Below, in pieces: positions 35,270 to 45,809 of a stretch of DNA of 64,000 nucleotides; positions within the stretch are counted from its first letter, which is position 1, and each line of letters opens with the position of its first letter. The position numbers and the translations under genes are program-made. Source of the DNA: Zygaena filipendulae (Eukaryota; Arthropoda; Insecta; Lepidoptera; Zygaenidae); the NCBI GenBank assembly GCA_907165275.2, contig OU015653.1, positions 2,200,001 through 2,264,000 of the forward strand. The letters run 5' to 3'. The notes under the pieces are model-generated. The model saw only the letters and a program-made list of their open reading frames with translations, ran no database searches and was not told where the DNA came from.

Positions 35270-35600
35270 TGAAAATTAATGACGTCACAGTCGTCTTCGA
35301 TTCCCGCCAAAAACTCTCGCGCCAGTCTGCACAGTGATCAGCGAGCCGAGATCGCACGGTGTAACATTGGCACAGCGGCACAGAGCGGGTGAACGACCGA
35401 AATCGGCGCGGGCGCGACCTTGCATCGCCTTCCGCCGCAGCCTCACCTACATACGCGCCGGCCACTTTTGCTTTCGGCAATTTGCGAAAAAATAAATCCA
35501 CCAACGACGACGCGACTGGTGATCGTTGCTCATTCAATCTAGTGTAGACAATAAATATAGCTGTGGATAGTACACGCATATGACAGATGAATACTACTCG
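35270..35600 (+). promoter_or_regulatory. Candidate alternative promoter with CRE
   Basis: A full CRE palindrome TGACGTCA lies at 35280-35287, followed by a CpG-rich, repeat-free stretch to about 35525 with initiator-like CAGT motifs. ATG at 35580 opens a 25-codon frame (MTDEYYSDGNVIYDSTVDCY...) that stops without a donor in the phase the jing large exon needs. It could be a jing alternative first exon or an enhancer. I favour regulatory DNA, weakly. Confidence 0.25.
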
Positions 35601-36520
35601 GACGGCAATGTGATTTACGACTCGACCGTCGACTGTTATTGTGCCTTAGTTCATTGAACTAGATTATGAATACGTATAAGTTGATGTATAGGGTATACAC
35701 CAGTGGGGTAATAGTGGTATAATCTATCGTCATATTATTAGACATTTTTTTTTTTACTTCAACTTGCTTAGATCTATTAAATTGATTCAAAAAGAATACT
35801 TGGCTTGGCACTTTGCCGTACGAGAAACGGACGGACCCATAAATAGGACTGTAATGGATATGCTGAGTTTGTATAAACGAAGAGTTCGCGTAATTAACAG
35901 GTAAATATCTGTTTCTTCACCATGGTGTAAATAAAAAAAGCTACTTGCGGACACGGTCAAACAGCGCTAGTGGAAACTCAAATACGTAATTTAATTTTAT
36001 ACCTACGCGGTTTTTCGCAACTAAGATAAAAAAATATTACAACTTTATTAATGAACCTTTTATAAAACCTTTCTCTGATATAATGATCAAACTCTGTTCC
36101 CGTAAGATACGAGTAAGTCAATTAGAAGGAAAGAAAGAAAATGCATTCATTTGGAGATTAAGACGTAACATGATTAAAATATCTTAAATTTACATTAGAA
36201 CGAACCATTTAATGGAAACAGATTGAAAGAAAACAATTCAATGAGAATGGAATCACAGGAATGTTTGAGTGGTGCGTTTCCGTGACCAGAACTATATTAA
36301 CGAGCGTCACTAATCTTGAGCTATACTTAAAAAATTAAAAGAATCTTAATTGGGTGTGGTGACGAAAACTCAAGTTCCACACATCGCACATCGTCGCCAA
36401 CAATTAACACTTCCTGCAGACGCAACGTGAATGAAATAAAGATGTCAACTTCTCGAATGTAGGTCATCATAGAAACTAGTCCTTCAATTAAAACTCTCGT
36501 ATTCATCTACCATCTTAGCA
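35601..36520. other. No gene seen
   Basis: AT-rich probable intron. Confidence 0.4.
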
Positions 36521-36684
36521 GCCCTCTTAGCCAAGTTGACAATCTGTAAAAATCGTTACGCCACGTAGTCACGCAAAACTTGATTTTTTAAATGGACGAT
36601 TTTACGGGACCACGTGACATGACTATTCGTTCTTTAGTTTTCTATGCGTTAACGAATATAGATAGCCAACTTGGCTAAGAGGGC
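36521..36684. mobile_element. Complete MITE with inverted ends GCCCTCTTAGCCAAGTTG
   Basis: The 164-bp element has 18-19 bp inverted termini. The centre also pairs (ACGCCACGTAGTCACG with GGGACCACGTGAC). It carries CACGTG, an E-box. Partial relatives are at 18546, 33468 and 43555. No coding capacity. Confidence 0.8.
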
Positions 36685-37272
36685 AGGACTGTAAATTTTC
36701 TATTCAATTAAAAACGAACAATTCCATCGTCTCTGTGAGGAATGCATTCCTAGCCACGAAATCCGAGGTGTTTTAAAAATCTCTTTTTAGAAAAAAAAAT
36801 GGGTCAATTAGCGCAGAAGCCTAGCAACAAAGTGAGAGAGCGAAAGAAACGAAGGCCTATAGTTATAAGGGTGCGATGGGGCTTCACAAAGGGCGAGGGT
36901 GCACCCTTGACGCCCGTGTCGCCTCCCTCACCCGCACTCCCTCCCCCCACCCCTGCGAGACAATCGCACTTACCGCATCCAGAAATATGCTCAACCCTTC
37001 TCACCACAAAGTTCATAATCTAACCAACTTCTTCATGCGTGCCTACGTGCCGAATTGTGTTATTCGGCATTTTACCTGTGGATCTCATTCAACAAAAGAC
37101 TCTAAAACGAGTTAGGCGGGCGGAACGTTCCCAGAATAAACATTTCACTTTCGAGTCGGATGGGCAGAAGCAATTTTTCGGATGGCTTTAGAACGGATAG
37201 CGTCACGTGTGTCAGCTTAAACGGATGATCGATAGGTATTTTAGCTTTTCTGAATATGTGAAAATATAATGT
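36685..37272. other. No gene supported
   Basis: An ATG at 36799 in good context (AAAATGG) opens a 74-codon basic, then proline-rich frame (MGQLAQKPSNKVRERKKRRP...). No donor in it leaves the two codon bases that the jing large exon needs. Kept as unassigned. Confidence 0.35.
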
Positions 37273-37445
37273 CTAGTTGATTCTTATTAATTACGGAGTT
37301 CCCGTGGGAATTCCGGGATAAAAAGTACCCTATACCTCTAAGGAACACTGTAGCTTTCAATAAGTGTTTTTTTTTAAATAAGTTAAATAGTTTTCAATTA
37401 CAAACTAACAGAAAAAATCTTTATTTTTATAATATTAGTATAGAT
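37273..37445 (-). mobile_element. Helitron-like element
   Basis: CTAG at the left end, ACGGAGTTCCCGTGGGAATTCC, GGGATAAAAAGTACCCTATACC, then a diverged middle and ATAATATTAGTATAGAT at the right. It lies just upstream of the CpG island that precedes the jing large exon. Confidence 0.65.
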
Positions 37446-37539
37446 AAACCGATGCGAGGTTTGTGTGAAATATATGTAACAATGGACGTCAAGTCTACAC
37501 GCGGTGAATGTCACACGTCCGAAAATAATATCCCGTCCG

Positions 37540-37800
37540 CGTCCGTCCGAATCGGTGCAGCGGCGCGTCTCGTTGCGTCACTGCACTGGACCGGCGGCGG
37601 CGGCGCTGTCGGCTGTGGGGCAATGCACCTTGCGGCTTGCTTGTGCAGCTCGTCGGGCCGTGCGTGGCGCGGGGGCGGGGCGGGGCGGGGCGGGGCGGCG
37701 GGCTGTGCAGCGCGCTCGTCCCACCCGCCGCGTTCTCTGCGCTGCGACTCAATCTCTCTCGCACACACCTCACGTATAAAATCAATAGAAACAATACAAC
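37540..37800 (+). promoter_or_regulatory. CpG island with GC boxes and a TATA motif upstream of the jing large exon
   Basis: The sequence is very CpG-rich, with a run of GGGGCGG boxes at about 37668-37700 that could bind Sp1/KLF-type fingers. A TATAAAAT motif starts at 37775. Open frames occur on both strands with low-complexity composition. The position 150 bp before the acceptor of the large exon suits an internal jing promoter. A transcript starting near 37805 could read straight into the exon. Confidence 0.35.
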
Positions 37801-37951
37801 AGCTGATTGTCAATAAAATCACATTCGTTACCCACTGGTTGGGGCACTATTAAAATACTAGAATGTCACTCACTAGAACAGGTTACTAGAACACAGGTTA
37901 CATAATGTTTTTTTCTTTTTGTTCATGGACGTTTCTCTTTTCAATTTCCAG

Positions 37952-40673
37952 TGGCGTGGCGGTGCTGAGTCCGACAGAGAGCGGTGGATGCAGCGGTAGC
38001 GACATAACCGAGCCGCGCTCGCCCCGCAGCCCCGCGTCGTCGTGCAGCAACGCGGAAGACAGCGCCGGAGAGCGCATGCCGCCCTGGGCGAGCGACCCGG
38101 CGCCGCCGGGGCAGAGACGCATCGCGGTACAGCCCGCGCCCACACGCCGCCCGCCGCCGCCCGCGCACCGCCGCATCACGGAATTCTTCAACCACAAAAT
38201 GAAGCCGCAAAATGGAGTCAAACGTGACGCCAACGGCTACATCAACGAGGACACCAAACGAAAGTGCCTACCCAAAAATGGTGTCACGAATGAACTCGAA
38301 AAATATATCTGTTACCTATCGCAAACTCTCAGTCCCAAAGTACTGCTCGATGTTGGAAAGCAAGCGGAAGCTGCGGCACGAAAACCGATAAACACTAAAA
38401 TAAATGCCGTTACGGATAACGCAAAAGTTATAGATCTCAATAAATCAACTTCACTTACGAACGGTAATGAAGCGATGGATTGTAGACCAAAGGACAATAA
38501 AGATAAACTCAATACGTCGATGAATGGTTTTGTAGAAGTTAGGCATGCGACCGAGACCTCTAAAGAAAAGTTTTCCAACGGACTTATAAAAGGAATGCAA
38601 AAGCATCTTCTCGATTCTAAGATGTCAATAGACCCATCCGCCAACGGGTTTGTTCACAGTTCAAAACTGGCAAATGGTGTGGCTGGTAAAGTTCCCATAC
38701 CAGCATCGGCTGATGCATGCGGTATGAGAGCTCCAGCTGCTTCTTTGTGCCAGTCTCCAAAAAAGACTGTTACAATGAAACCAGATACAACAAGAGTGAA
38801 TGGTGTAGTCAGCTCGACTACAAAATTAGGCAACCCTATGAATGGAGTGACATGCGGTTCTAATAATTTAAGCTTGAATTCTATAACGAACAAATCAATA
38901 ATACAAAATCTTAAACAAAAAGAAACACCAAAAAAGGTTGCCCAACCAACCAAACGAACTAACAGGAAATCATCAGCCTGTATTGCTAATAGCAAAAACC
39001 TTACGTGGTCAAAAGCAAACAACTTAAAACAAGTGCAACTTCTACAAAAACAAAATTGCATGAATTCAGTTACAACTTCAACATCAATTAAAACCAATCC
39101 AGGTGAGATCAACACCACACCAAAGATTAACATCCCAAACGGAGTAAGGCAGATTTCAATGGCTGTAAACGGTAACCTTGGAAACCTGAACTTACCTGCC
39201 AGTAATTATCCAAATTGTCATCAAATTAATATTCCGCAACCGTGCAACGGAACGGTGTCATCAAACAATTTGGCATCGTTCGTTGCTGTTCCTCACAATG
39301 TTATGCTCACCACGTTAAGGATACCTCAAAATGGCCTACCGGCTCAAACGTTGAGCCAACAGAACAATATGTCTGCCTTCAACCGGCAAAACATGAATGT
39401 TTCAAGCCCAACAAAACTGAATGGCCAGTTAGTGTTTCCTTTTGTACAAAATATAAACGGAACTGTTGTCCAAATTCCTAATATAATGGCGAAAATGCCG
39501 AACTTTGTTCTTCCGCAAAACTCACAATTAGCAGCACAAAGGCAAGATCATTTACAAAATCAACAAGCAGCACAATTCCTCATAAACGGAACGCTTCTGA
39601 AATTGGCTAATACTATGCCATCTCCATACACAAACAAAACAGGTCCAGTTACGAGTCAGCCTCTTCCGACGATGAATAAAAACGTCACAGGGATGCAGTC
39701 TGTCGAGATGTCAGTTCAGCCAAAAGCGACAAACTACACAGTTAACCTTAGTCATCCGGTTTTGGTTCCGCAACCCGGATATATCGTCACTTCTGTGCCA
39801 AATTTAAACGTAAAGGAAACTTGGAGTTACACCAGTACAAACACTGTATCGTCTTCTCAAGCAACTTGCTCAAACCCGTTAATTCAACACCATCCATCTT
39901 TATTAACTAATTTCGCTACTCATACATTGCACTCGAGTAGTATACCAATTGCTCCTGTCAAACCTCCAGACAATCCAATCCAGGGCACAGACCCACCCAG
40001 CAGCACAGTTAAAGAACCCGAAAACTGCGAATTGTTGAGTCAAAAGTGTGATATACCGTGGCTATCTAAAACTGTTAATAACAATATCGTGCCGCTGGAT
40101 TCTAATAAAATGTGTTTGAGGCCTTTTGCGGAATTGAGTAACTTGTCGAAAAAGTTTGAAGAGTCATCATTTTTAGAAAAAAAGATCGATGACAAAGAAA
40201 AGGAAATTTATAAAAAAGATACAGAAAATGTTGAAATGATGAAAGTAGACGATATCTCTAGAGAAGAAACGATGTTCACACAGATAACCGTTTTGAAAGA
40301 TGTCTTGTCCGAAGTTCAGAGTACTGTGATAGAAGCAAACTTCAGTAGTGCTACGACTGAATCCTCAGAGTCCGGTATAGGTACGGACAAATCAATAGAT
40401 TCGCCGAGTGACTCTCAGACTAGTAAGGAATGTGATGAGGACTCTTCGTTGTCTCTAAGTGTCAGCGTGTGTTCAGTGGATGTTCCGAGTTGTCAGAAGA
40501 GTCCTATATTGAAACAGCCTAAGACATTGAGATTTCCACCGCGCCAACCGACGAAAGCAGACAGTGACCGGAGGAAGTCGAGTTCAGATACGACAGCGAC
40601 GGTGACCATCTGTTTATGGGAAGATTGCAAAAAGGAGTTGGAGAGTGATAATGATCTCTTAGAACATTTGCAG
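37952..40673 (+). CDS. jing: jing/AEBP2 large coding exon (N-terminal region and start of zinc finger 1)
   Basis: This is the main exon of a PRC2 accessory factor that acts in the nucleus. The acceptor is TTTCAATTTCCAG|T and the donor CAG|GTTAGT. The reading frame is open for 907 codons and enters in phase needing two bases from an upstream exon. If the upstream exons are non-coding, the first in-frame Met is at 38076, counted here as residue 1. Visible features: an SPRSPASS-type Ser/Pro start (before that Met); HRRITEFF at residues 31-38, resembling a PCNA-binding box; at least 15 short xNG[VFLT] motifs in a long Asn/Gln/Ser-rich, probably disordered part; an acidic Lys/Glu stretch about residues 690-740; a Ser-rich part; then LRFPPRQPTKADSDRRKSS and the first finger, CLWEDC...LLEH, from about residue 846. 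The final His of finger 1 is in the next exon. Length and composition match insect Jing rather than the shorter vertebrate AEBP2. The true N-terminus is unresolved. Confidence 0.9.
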
Positions 40674-41195
40674 GTTAGTAAAAATATTCTAAGCAGTAGC
40701 ATTACTAGCATTCGTTAGAATACTTAAGCTTTAAATTTTAAGGCATTTATATTTGCCTATGAGATGGCTAACGTGCCGAGGCGAGGCAAGCTCGACTGAA
40801 ACTATCCTATATACATATATAACTATCCTCAGGTAGCACTATAAAACTAGACTACAAGCAAATTCAATCGGAATCTTTGCAGTCAGCGCTGTTTTTAATT
40901 TAATGTGCGTTTCTGCCATTTTTTTTTTGTTGTATATTATTGGTACCTACTCAGTCTCGGTCTTTATAAAGGTTCGCTCGTTGTGATAATTTTCCCGGAG
41001 AAAGTTGCTTATATAACGCCATTTGTTGTTAAGTAGAAAATCAGTACCAAACACTCATGAAACCTAGCTAGATCGATTAATAGCCCCCGAAACCCCCTGC
41101 ATATACAAGAATTGCTCGTTTAAAGGCAGTAGATGTTGTACTTAACCGATTTGCACGAGTAAATTTTAAATATGATCAACTGTCTATCTTTCAGA
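40674..41195 (+). other. jing intron between coding exons 1 and 2
   Basis: 522 bp, GTTAGT...TTTCAG. It contains a fragment of the second Helitron-like family at 41005-41135. Confidence 0.8.
41005..41135. mobile_element. Second Helitron-like family, fragment inside a jing intron
   Basis: GCCATTTGTTGTTAAGTAGAAAA, CAAACACTCATGAAACCTAG, AGCTAGATCGAT and AATTGCTCGTTTAAAG match 34285-34470. Confidence 0.55.
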
Positions 41196-41374
41196 CTGCA
41201 CATGTAGACACCCAGCAGGGCAAAAAAAACTTTGTATGCTTATGGGAACGATGCAAGGTGCGGGGCAAGCCATCGTGCTCGCGCCTGTGGCTGGAGCGTC
41301 ACGCCTCGTCCCACGGCGGGAACAAGCCCTTCAAGTGCATCGTCGACAGCTGTGGCAGGAGATTCTCGACTCAG
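41196..41374 (+). CDS. jing: jing/AEBP2 coding exon 2 (end of finger 1, finger 2, start of finger 3), with apparent one-base deletion
   Basis: Acceptor TATCTTTCAG|ACT, donor ACTCAG|GTACAA. The first 30 bases in phase 0 give TAHVDTQQAKK, completing finger 1 (H-x4-H as in AEBP2). From 41231 the matching protein is FVCLWERCKV..., finger 2 (C-x4-C-x15-H-x3-H, identical spacing to AEBP2) and CIVDSCGRRFSTQ, the first half of finger 3. These two parts are in different frames: 35 bases separate the exon start from the FVCLW codon. The shift maps to an A8 run at 41222-41229. With nine A the protein would read VDTQQAKKNFVCLW, so a homopolymer undercall is the simplest explanation. If real, this allele would lose fingers 2-3 and the C-terminus. 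Confidence 0.9.
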
Positions 41375-42898
41375 GTACAATTACGTTCCCTGCTTCGCTG
41401 CTACTATGCCGATACTGTACTTATGGATCCTCAACCAAAATCATTTACCAAATTTCCCTCTGCTTTTCTTTCTATCTTTTTCCTATCTCTTCCTTCTATC
41501 ATTTTAATCTTCAAAACCTCCTCACACGTCGCCATAACGAATCTACAATAACTATCTTCAACGCATTTACTATTTGAATCAGTTATTGTCTACATCGTTC
41601 TGACGGTTTGTTTGGATATTTAATTGCGTAGATTCGAGTAGCACGGTCGTCGAAAGTTTTGGGCCCGTATTCATGGATGCTAACTTTTCTATCGAGTTTG
41701 CAGACTGTAACTTTTATTAACTTCTTGCTGTGATTCCACTGTTACTAACTTTTGCCTTTACAACTTGGTCATGCGGCTAGTTAGTTTTCAGTAATATAAA
41801 ATATTGTTTCAATCAACTTGATTTTTAGTTTCATTTCTGTAGTAATAGGGTATTTCTGTTTGGACTTAAGACATAATCTTCTACATTAACTCGCTTTGGA
41901 TTTTTGAATGCGGACGTCACATTTCAGGCGATTACAAAACTATTGAGTGTTACTAAAACAATTATCTAATTCACTAAAACATTGCTTTGTAAAAAATTTA
42001 TTGTATTTTTTATTAATGTTTCACATACTGACCTTGCAATGATGTTTTATTTAATTTGTTGCTCTTCAAATCACGTTCAATCACTAGTGATTGAGTCTCG
42101 AAGATACGTGATTGAAGTTTTTAGAGGTTCGAATTGCTGATAGTAATAACATTTCCTCATCTAATACTTATTCCATTTTTAACTGAATTTACTGTTTGCT
42201 GGTTATTTTGTTTTCGATACCATCAAAAATATAATAGTGATTCAATCACTGGTTGACTACGTGGTATAAATCACAGTTAACATTTAGTCTTTTTAAAATA
42301 GATTCTTTCATTTTGGAAATTTGTTTTTGATAAAATATTTCTGAAACTTCGTCTTCTTTGGAATCATGTTTAATGTAGTGATGTTACCACTTTTGAACGT
42401 GGTTCTTTGAAGGGCTCGCTATAATCTGTTTGACGAACAATAAATCGTGTCTTGTGTTTTCTTTTTCTAAGGGCATCAGGACCACTACGCAGGTTTGCAA
42501 GGGATTAACCTACATTGCAGAATCTACTTCATTGTCTGTTTATTATTTCTTATCGTCCAATAAATTTATTCAAATTGAAACGTTGATTCCAATAAATTTA
42601 TTGTGGGATATGTTTTGATTTCTTAACCACGACGAGAGACGGGGAAGCTGTGACGGTTTTGATAGTTGTATCAAAAGCAAGTACTTCAATGGATAAATCT
42701 GGTCAAGTACAGTGCTAGAATAAAATTAGATTAGGCATATTTTTTAAGGCAATCTATTGTTAGTTCATTGTTTATGTCAGAGATCAACGAACACATGAGA
42801 CGAACTTTTTTGAATGTAGATTTTTTTAAACCTAATTAATTAGAAGGATACGTCGTGATATTCACAAATTTAATATTGTTTTTCGTGTACCATTGCAG
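41375..42898 (+). other. jing intron between coding exons 2 and 3
   Basis: 1524 bp, GTACAA...CATTGCAG. AT-rich, no exon or clear repeat inside. Confidence 0.8.
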
Positions 42899-43040
42899 AT
42901 TTTGCTCGAACGCCACGTGAACAACCATCTCGATGAGGCGTCGCCCAACACGAGCGGCGGGAAGAAGGCAACGGACAGTGCGCCCAAGTTGATACGGCGC
43001 AACGGGAAGAAGTTGCGCTACAGGAGGCAGCCTTGGTCCG
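42899..43040 (+). CDS. jing: jing/AEBP2 coding exon 3 (end of finger 3, basic block)
   Basis: Acceptor ACCATTGCAG|ATT and donor GTCCG|GTGAGT, with one codon base carried to the next exon. It encodes [10 protein letters not shown], completing finger 3 (C-x4-C-x12-H-x3-H), then a Ser/Lys linker and the basic run [17 protein letters not shown]. In AEBP2 the equivalent place holds a Lys/Arg-rich segment just before PHDFFD, used for nucleic-acid contact. Exon length, phase and motif order fit the orthologue without frame problems. Confidence 0.9.
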
Positions 43041-43317
43041 GTGAGTGACGTCTTCATAATATGAAAGTAACTGTGCCTCAAATATTCCACTTTAAATACT
43101 CTGAAGGTGGTTCCAGTTTTTTCTAAGTTTGAAATTTAGACAAATCTAATTTCAAAGAAAAGGAGGTTCTCATTTTGCCCTGTATGTATGTTTGTGCACG
43201 ATTATCTCGTGTTTTAATCTTATTTTAATGGGGATCTCGCGATGAGTTAAAGTTTTACACTTTTACAAGCTTTTAGCTCAGAGAATGATGAAACAGAATC
43301 ATACGCACTGATAGGTT

Positions 43318-43471
43318 GAATAGTGCGATGATTTCACGCCTTAACGGCTCAACCGATCACCATGAAATTTTGAATACACATTGTACAGAGAAGGACATAG
43401 GGTACTTTTTGCCTCGACGTTCCCGCGGGAACTCCGATATTAACGCTTGTGAAACCGCGGGGATCTACTAG
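43318..43471 (+). mobile_element. Helitron-like element in a jing intron
   Basis: GATTTCACGCCTTAACGGCTC, TGAAATTTTGAATACACATTG, ACATAGGGTACTTTTTGCC and a CCCGCGGGAACTCCGATATT block, ending GGGGATCTACTAG (CTAG terminus, followed by T). Confidence 0.65.
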
Positions 43472-43554
43472 TATTAAATCTAGTTTACTTTGCAGGGCTA
43501 TGATATAACTTTAGTTGCTATCCTTTTTCGGTTCCAATCGGAAACATGGTGCTT

Positions 43555-43636
43555 AGTTTTGCGCGACCACGTGACACGACGATTCGTTCTTTAGTTTTCT
43601 ATGCTTTAACGACAAAAAGTGTCAACTTTGCCGTGG
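43555..43636. mobile_element. MITE relic close to a splice acceptor
   Basis: GCGACCACGTGACACGACGATTCG and TTCTTTAGTTTTCTATGC match the right half of the element at 36521-36684. The terminus is decayed (GTGTCAACTTTGCC). The reading frame of exon 4 happens to stay open through it. Confidence 0.55.
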
Positions 43637-43696
43637 CGGCTGGGTTTACCTATGTTGAACATGACAGTGAACCGCATGTTCCTCTTGCCTTGGCAG

Positions 43697-43914
43697 CGCG
43701 CATGTTCGACTTCTTCGATTCGGGCGCGATGGAGGGGCTGGCGTGGCGGCTCGCGCGCAGCACGCGCTGGCGGCTGGGCGGCGCGTGCCCGCTGCGCGAG
43801 GCGCGCGACGCGCCCGCCGGCCACGCGCTCACGCTGCACGCGGCGCTCGCCGCCACGCGCTACAACGCCGCCGACGGCCGGCGGGAGGCGCTGCTCACGT
43901 ACTACCCGCCCAAC
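43697..43914 (+). CDS. jing: jing/AEBP2 coding exon 4 (FDFFD segment, start of C-terminal domain)
   Basis: Acceptor CTTGGCAG|CG. Encodes ARMFDFFDSGAMEGLAWRL and on to LLTYYPPN. In AEBP2 the aligned part is PHDFFDAQTLDAIRHRA...LLLHWMPED, the region that contacts SUZ12 and RBBP4 in PRC2. The exon is far more G+C-rich than the large exon, with almost all third positions G or C. The end is placed at AAC|GTGTGAGT because this keeps the next exon (LPPVWHE) in frame. The stronger donor GTGAGT two bases later would shift the frame, so the exact end is less certain. Confidence 0.85.
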
Positions 43915-44077
43915 GTGTGAGTGCTGCGATATAATAAGATCCTAATATTGTTCTTTATGGTATCTACGAATACGATTTAATGTTTGTTGAGTTTTTTATT
44001 CTGCTTCCGTATCTCGTAATAAAAACGATATTACGAATTCGTTTTTAACGTTAATTTAATGATTTTTTCTTCGTTTT

Positions 44078-44343
44078 GGGATTCCGTACCTCGAAAAGAA
44101 AAAGGATCACTTCGTTATCGGTCTGCTTACCTACATATCTTCTTTTTTCGGGGGTTCCGCACTTCGAATTAAAAAAGGCACAACCGAGTGATTCTAACTT
44201 GGTTATCCGTCTGTCTGTTTGTTTGTCAAGACAAGGGGATCAGAAGCTTAGAATACTTCCAAATTCCAAAACTGAGCTATGTAACGTACAAGTTTGTACG
44301 GAACTCTCGGTGCGCAAGTCCGGCTAGCACTTGGCCGGTTTTT
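44078..44343. mobile_element. Dispersed element ending ACTTGGCCGGTTTTT
   Basis: GATTCCGTACCTCGAAAAGAAAAAGG, TTCCGCACTTCG, CCGTCTGTCTGTTTGTTTGTCAAGAC, GGAACTCTCGGTGCGCAAGTCCG and AGCACTTGGCCGGTTTTT. From memory this is a very common lepidopteran repeat. It has no coding capacity. Orientation and class not assigned. Confidence 0.6.
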
Positions 44344-45809
44344 CAAAAAGTGTGCACTCGCGCGATAAATGACCTTTTTTGTATTACAACGCGAGCTGTT
44401 TACAACCAAACGATCTATTGTAATTTAATGTATAATGTAACACGTAACGTAACGTTTTTTTTCCTGCCGTACGTGAAGAAGTTTCACTTCATTAAATTGG
44501 TTTGATCTCAACCACCCACAATGATTTTTCTTTTTTTTTAAAGACGCGTTCTATCGTTAGCTTTACTGTCACAGAAATTCTAATGTCAAGTTTTTGCGAC
44601 CCCGAACTGCAATCAGAAGTCACTCACTATGACACTTTGATATGCTTTCGGTTTAGTTTACCCTCCCTGACTAATTATTATAGATAAGAGTTCTGGTAAC
44701 ACGGAAATATAATATATTTATGTGTTATTATGTGAAGAACTAACTAGTGAGTTAGTGAACAATAAATAGAGATGAATAATGGTGTCTGTCTGTCACGAAT
44801 GATCACCATATTATTGTAAAACTAACTAAACATTTGCCTTGACCGCAATTCACGGTCGTTTATTAAATCTATACCCTACCAGTTTCCTTAATAGCGTATA
44901 TTGTAGGTATATGCATTGTATCGTTTAGTTTCGTAAAAATCGCCAATATACACCAAATCCACTGAAAATCGAAAATCGACTGAACAGATTTTTATCCATA
45001 AATTTTTTTACTTGACAAAATTATCCATGTTTCGTATCTACTTTGCTAAGTCACAAAGTGATGCAACATTTGATTTAATAGAATATAATTTTCAGGTAAA
45101 ATTACTTGTGGATGTCCGGAGTTTATTAGTGTGACAGTATAGAAGCAGAGTTATTGGCTTATAAAGTTATAAGTACCTAATGTTACTGAGAAAAATAGGA
45201 AAATGGTTGACGACATTTAGCAGTTAATTAGGTGTACAACAAATCCACTAATCAAGTGATCTGTTTTGTACAGGACCAGGGTCTTGAGTATTAAAATTAA
45301 GAGTGTTTACCTACGGTATCGAAGGTAAAGACAGGTAGACCGTGTTATCCATTGAGTTTATACATAATGGGTAGTTGGGCTTCAATAACATATTTTTTAT
45401 CCTTATCATACCCATCTTCATTGTTGCATGATTGGTTATTGTTTATTTTCCAACAGTTAAATTTATTGGTGACTTTGAGCTAAAGCAAAGATACACAAAG
45501 CTCAGAGTGGTTTACAAATTGTGCAATTAAAATGATGGGCATTTATTAAATAGCATATTTTTTGTGCACTAGGCTGTAGTTGAAAGTCACTTATTCACCA
45601 TTATGGTCCTATACTTTATTTGCGTAAATATTGCACCATTATAGAGGATCACTTGTTTTTCCGCCTTCTACACACCTCTCTGATGAGACAGTAAGACAGT
45701 TAACTTGACAATAATTATGTTCAAATAAGAATCTAGCCAACACAGAAACGGGCCGATCAGGCTATCCGGTGAAAAAAGACTAAAAAGTTTGGATGGTATG
45801 ATGAAGGCA

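Larger units (their letters stand above)
43041..43696 (+). other. jing intron between coding exons 3 and 4
   Basis: 656 bp, GTGAGT...CTTGGCAG. It holds a diverged AAAGGAGGTTCTC repeat bit (about 43160), a Helitron-like element (43318-43471) and a MITE relic ending about 60 bp before the acceptor. Confidence 0.8.

Noticed and set aside
35580..35657. 25-codon ATG frame after the CRE-containing patch as jing start
   Set aside because: No splice donor in the right phase before its stop.
36799..37023. MGQLAQKPSNKVRERKKRRP... frame as first coding exon
   Set aside because: Good start context, but I find no donor in the required phase, and the second half is proline-rich low complexity.
37905..37951. 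ATG at 37905 giving a hydrophobic, signal-peptide-like start to the large jing exon
   Set aside because: The hydrophobic run is a translation of the pyrimidine tract before the acceptor TTTCCAG at 37951. Jing/AEBP2 is nuclear. It could be used only if a promoter lies between 37800 and 37905.
41222..41229. Programmed -1 frameshifting at the A_AAA_AAA run as the main explanation
   Set aside because: Possible in principle, but there is no known case in this family and I see no clear downstream structure. An undercalled homopolymer is simpler.
43546..43696. Upstream extension of jing exon 4
   Set aside because: The open frame runs through a MITE relic and has no AEBP2 similarity. The acceptor at 43696 joins exon 3 in phase.
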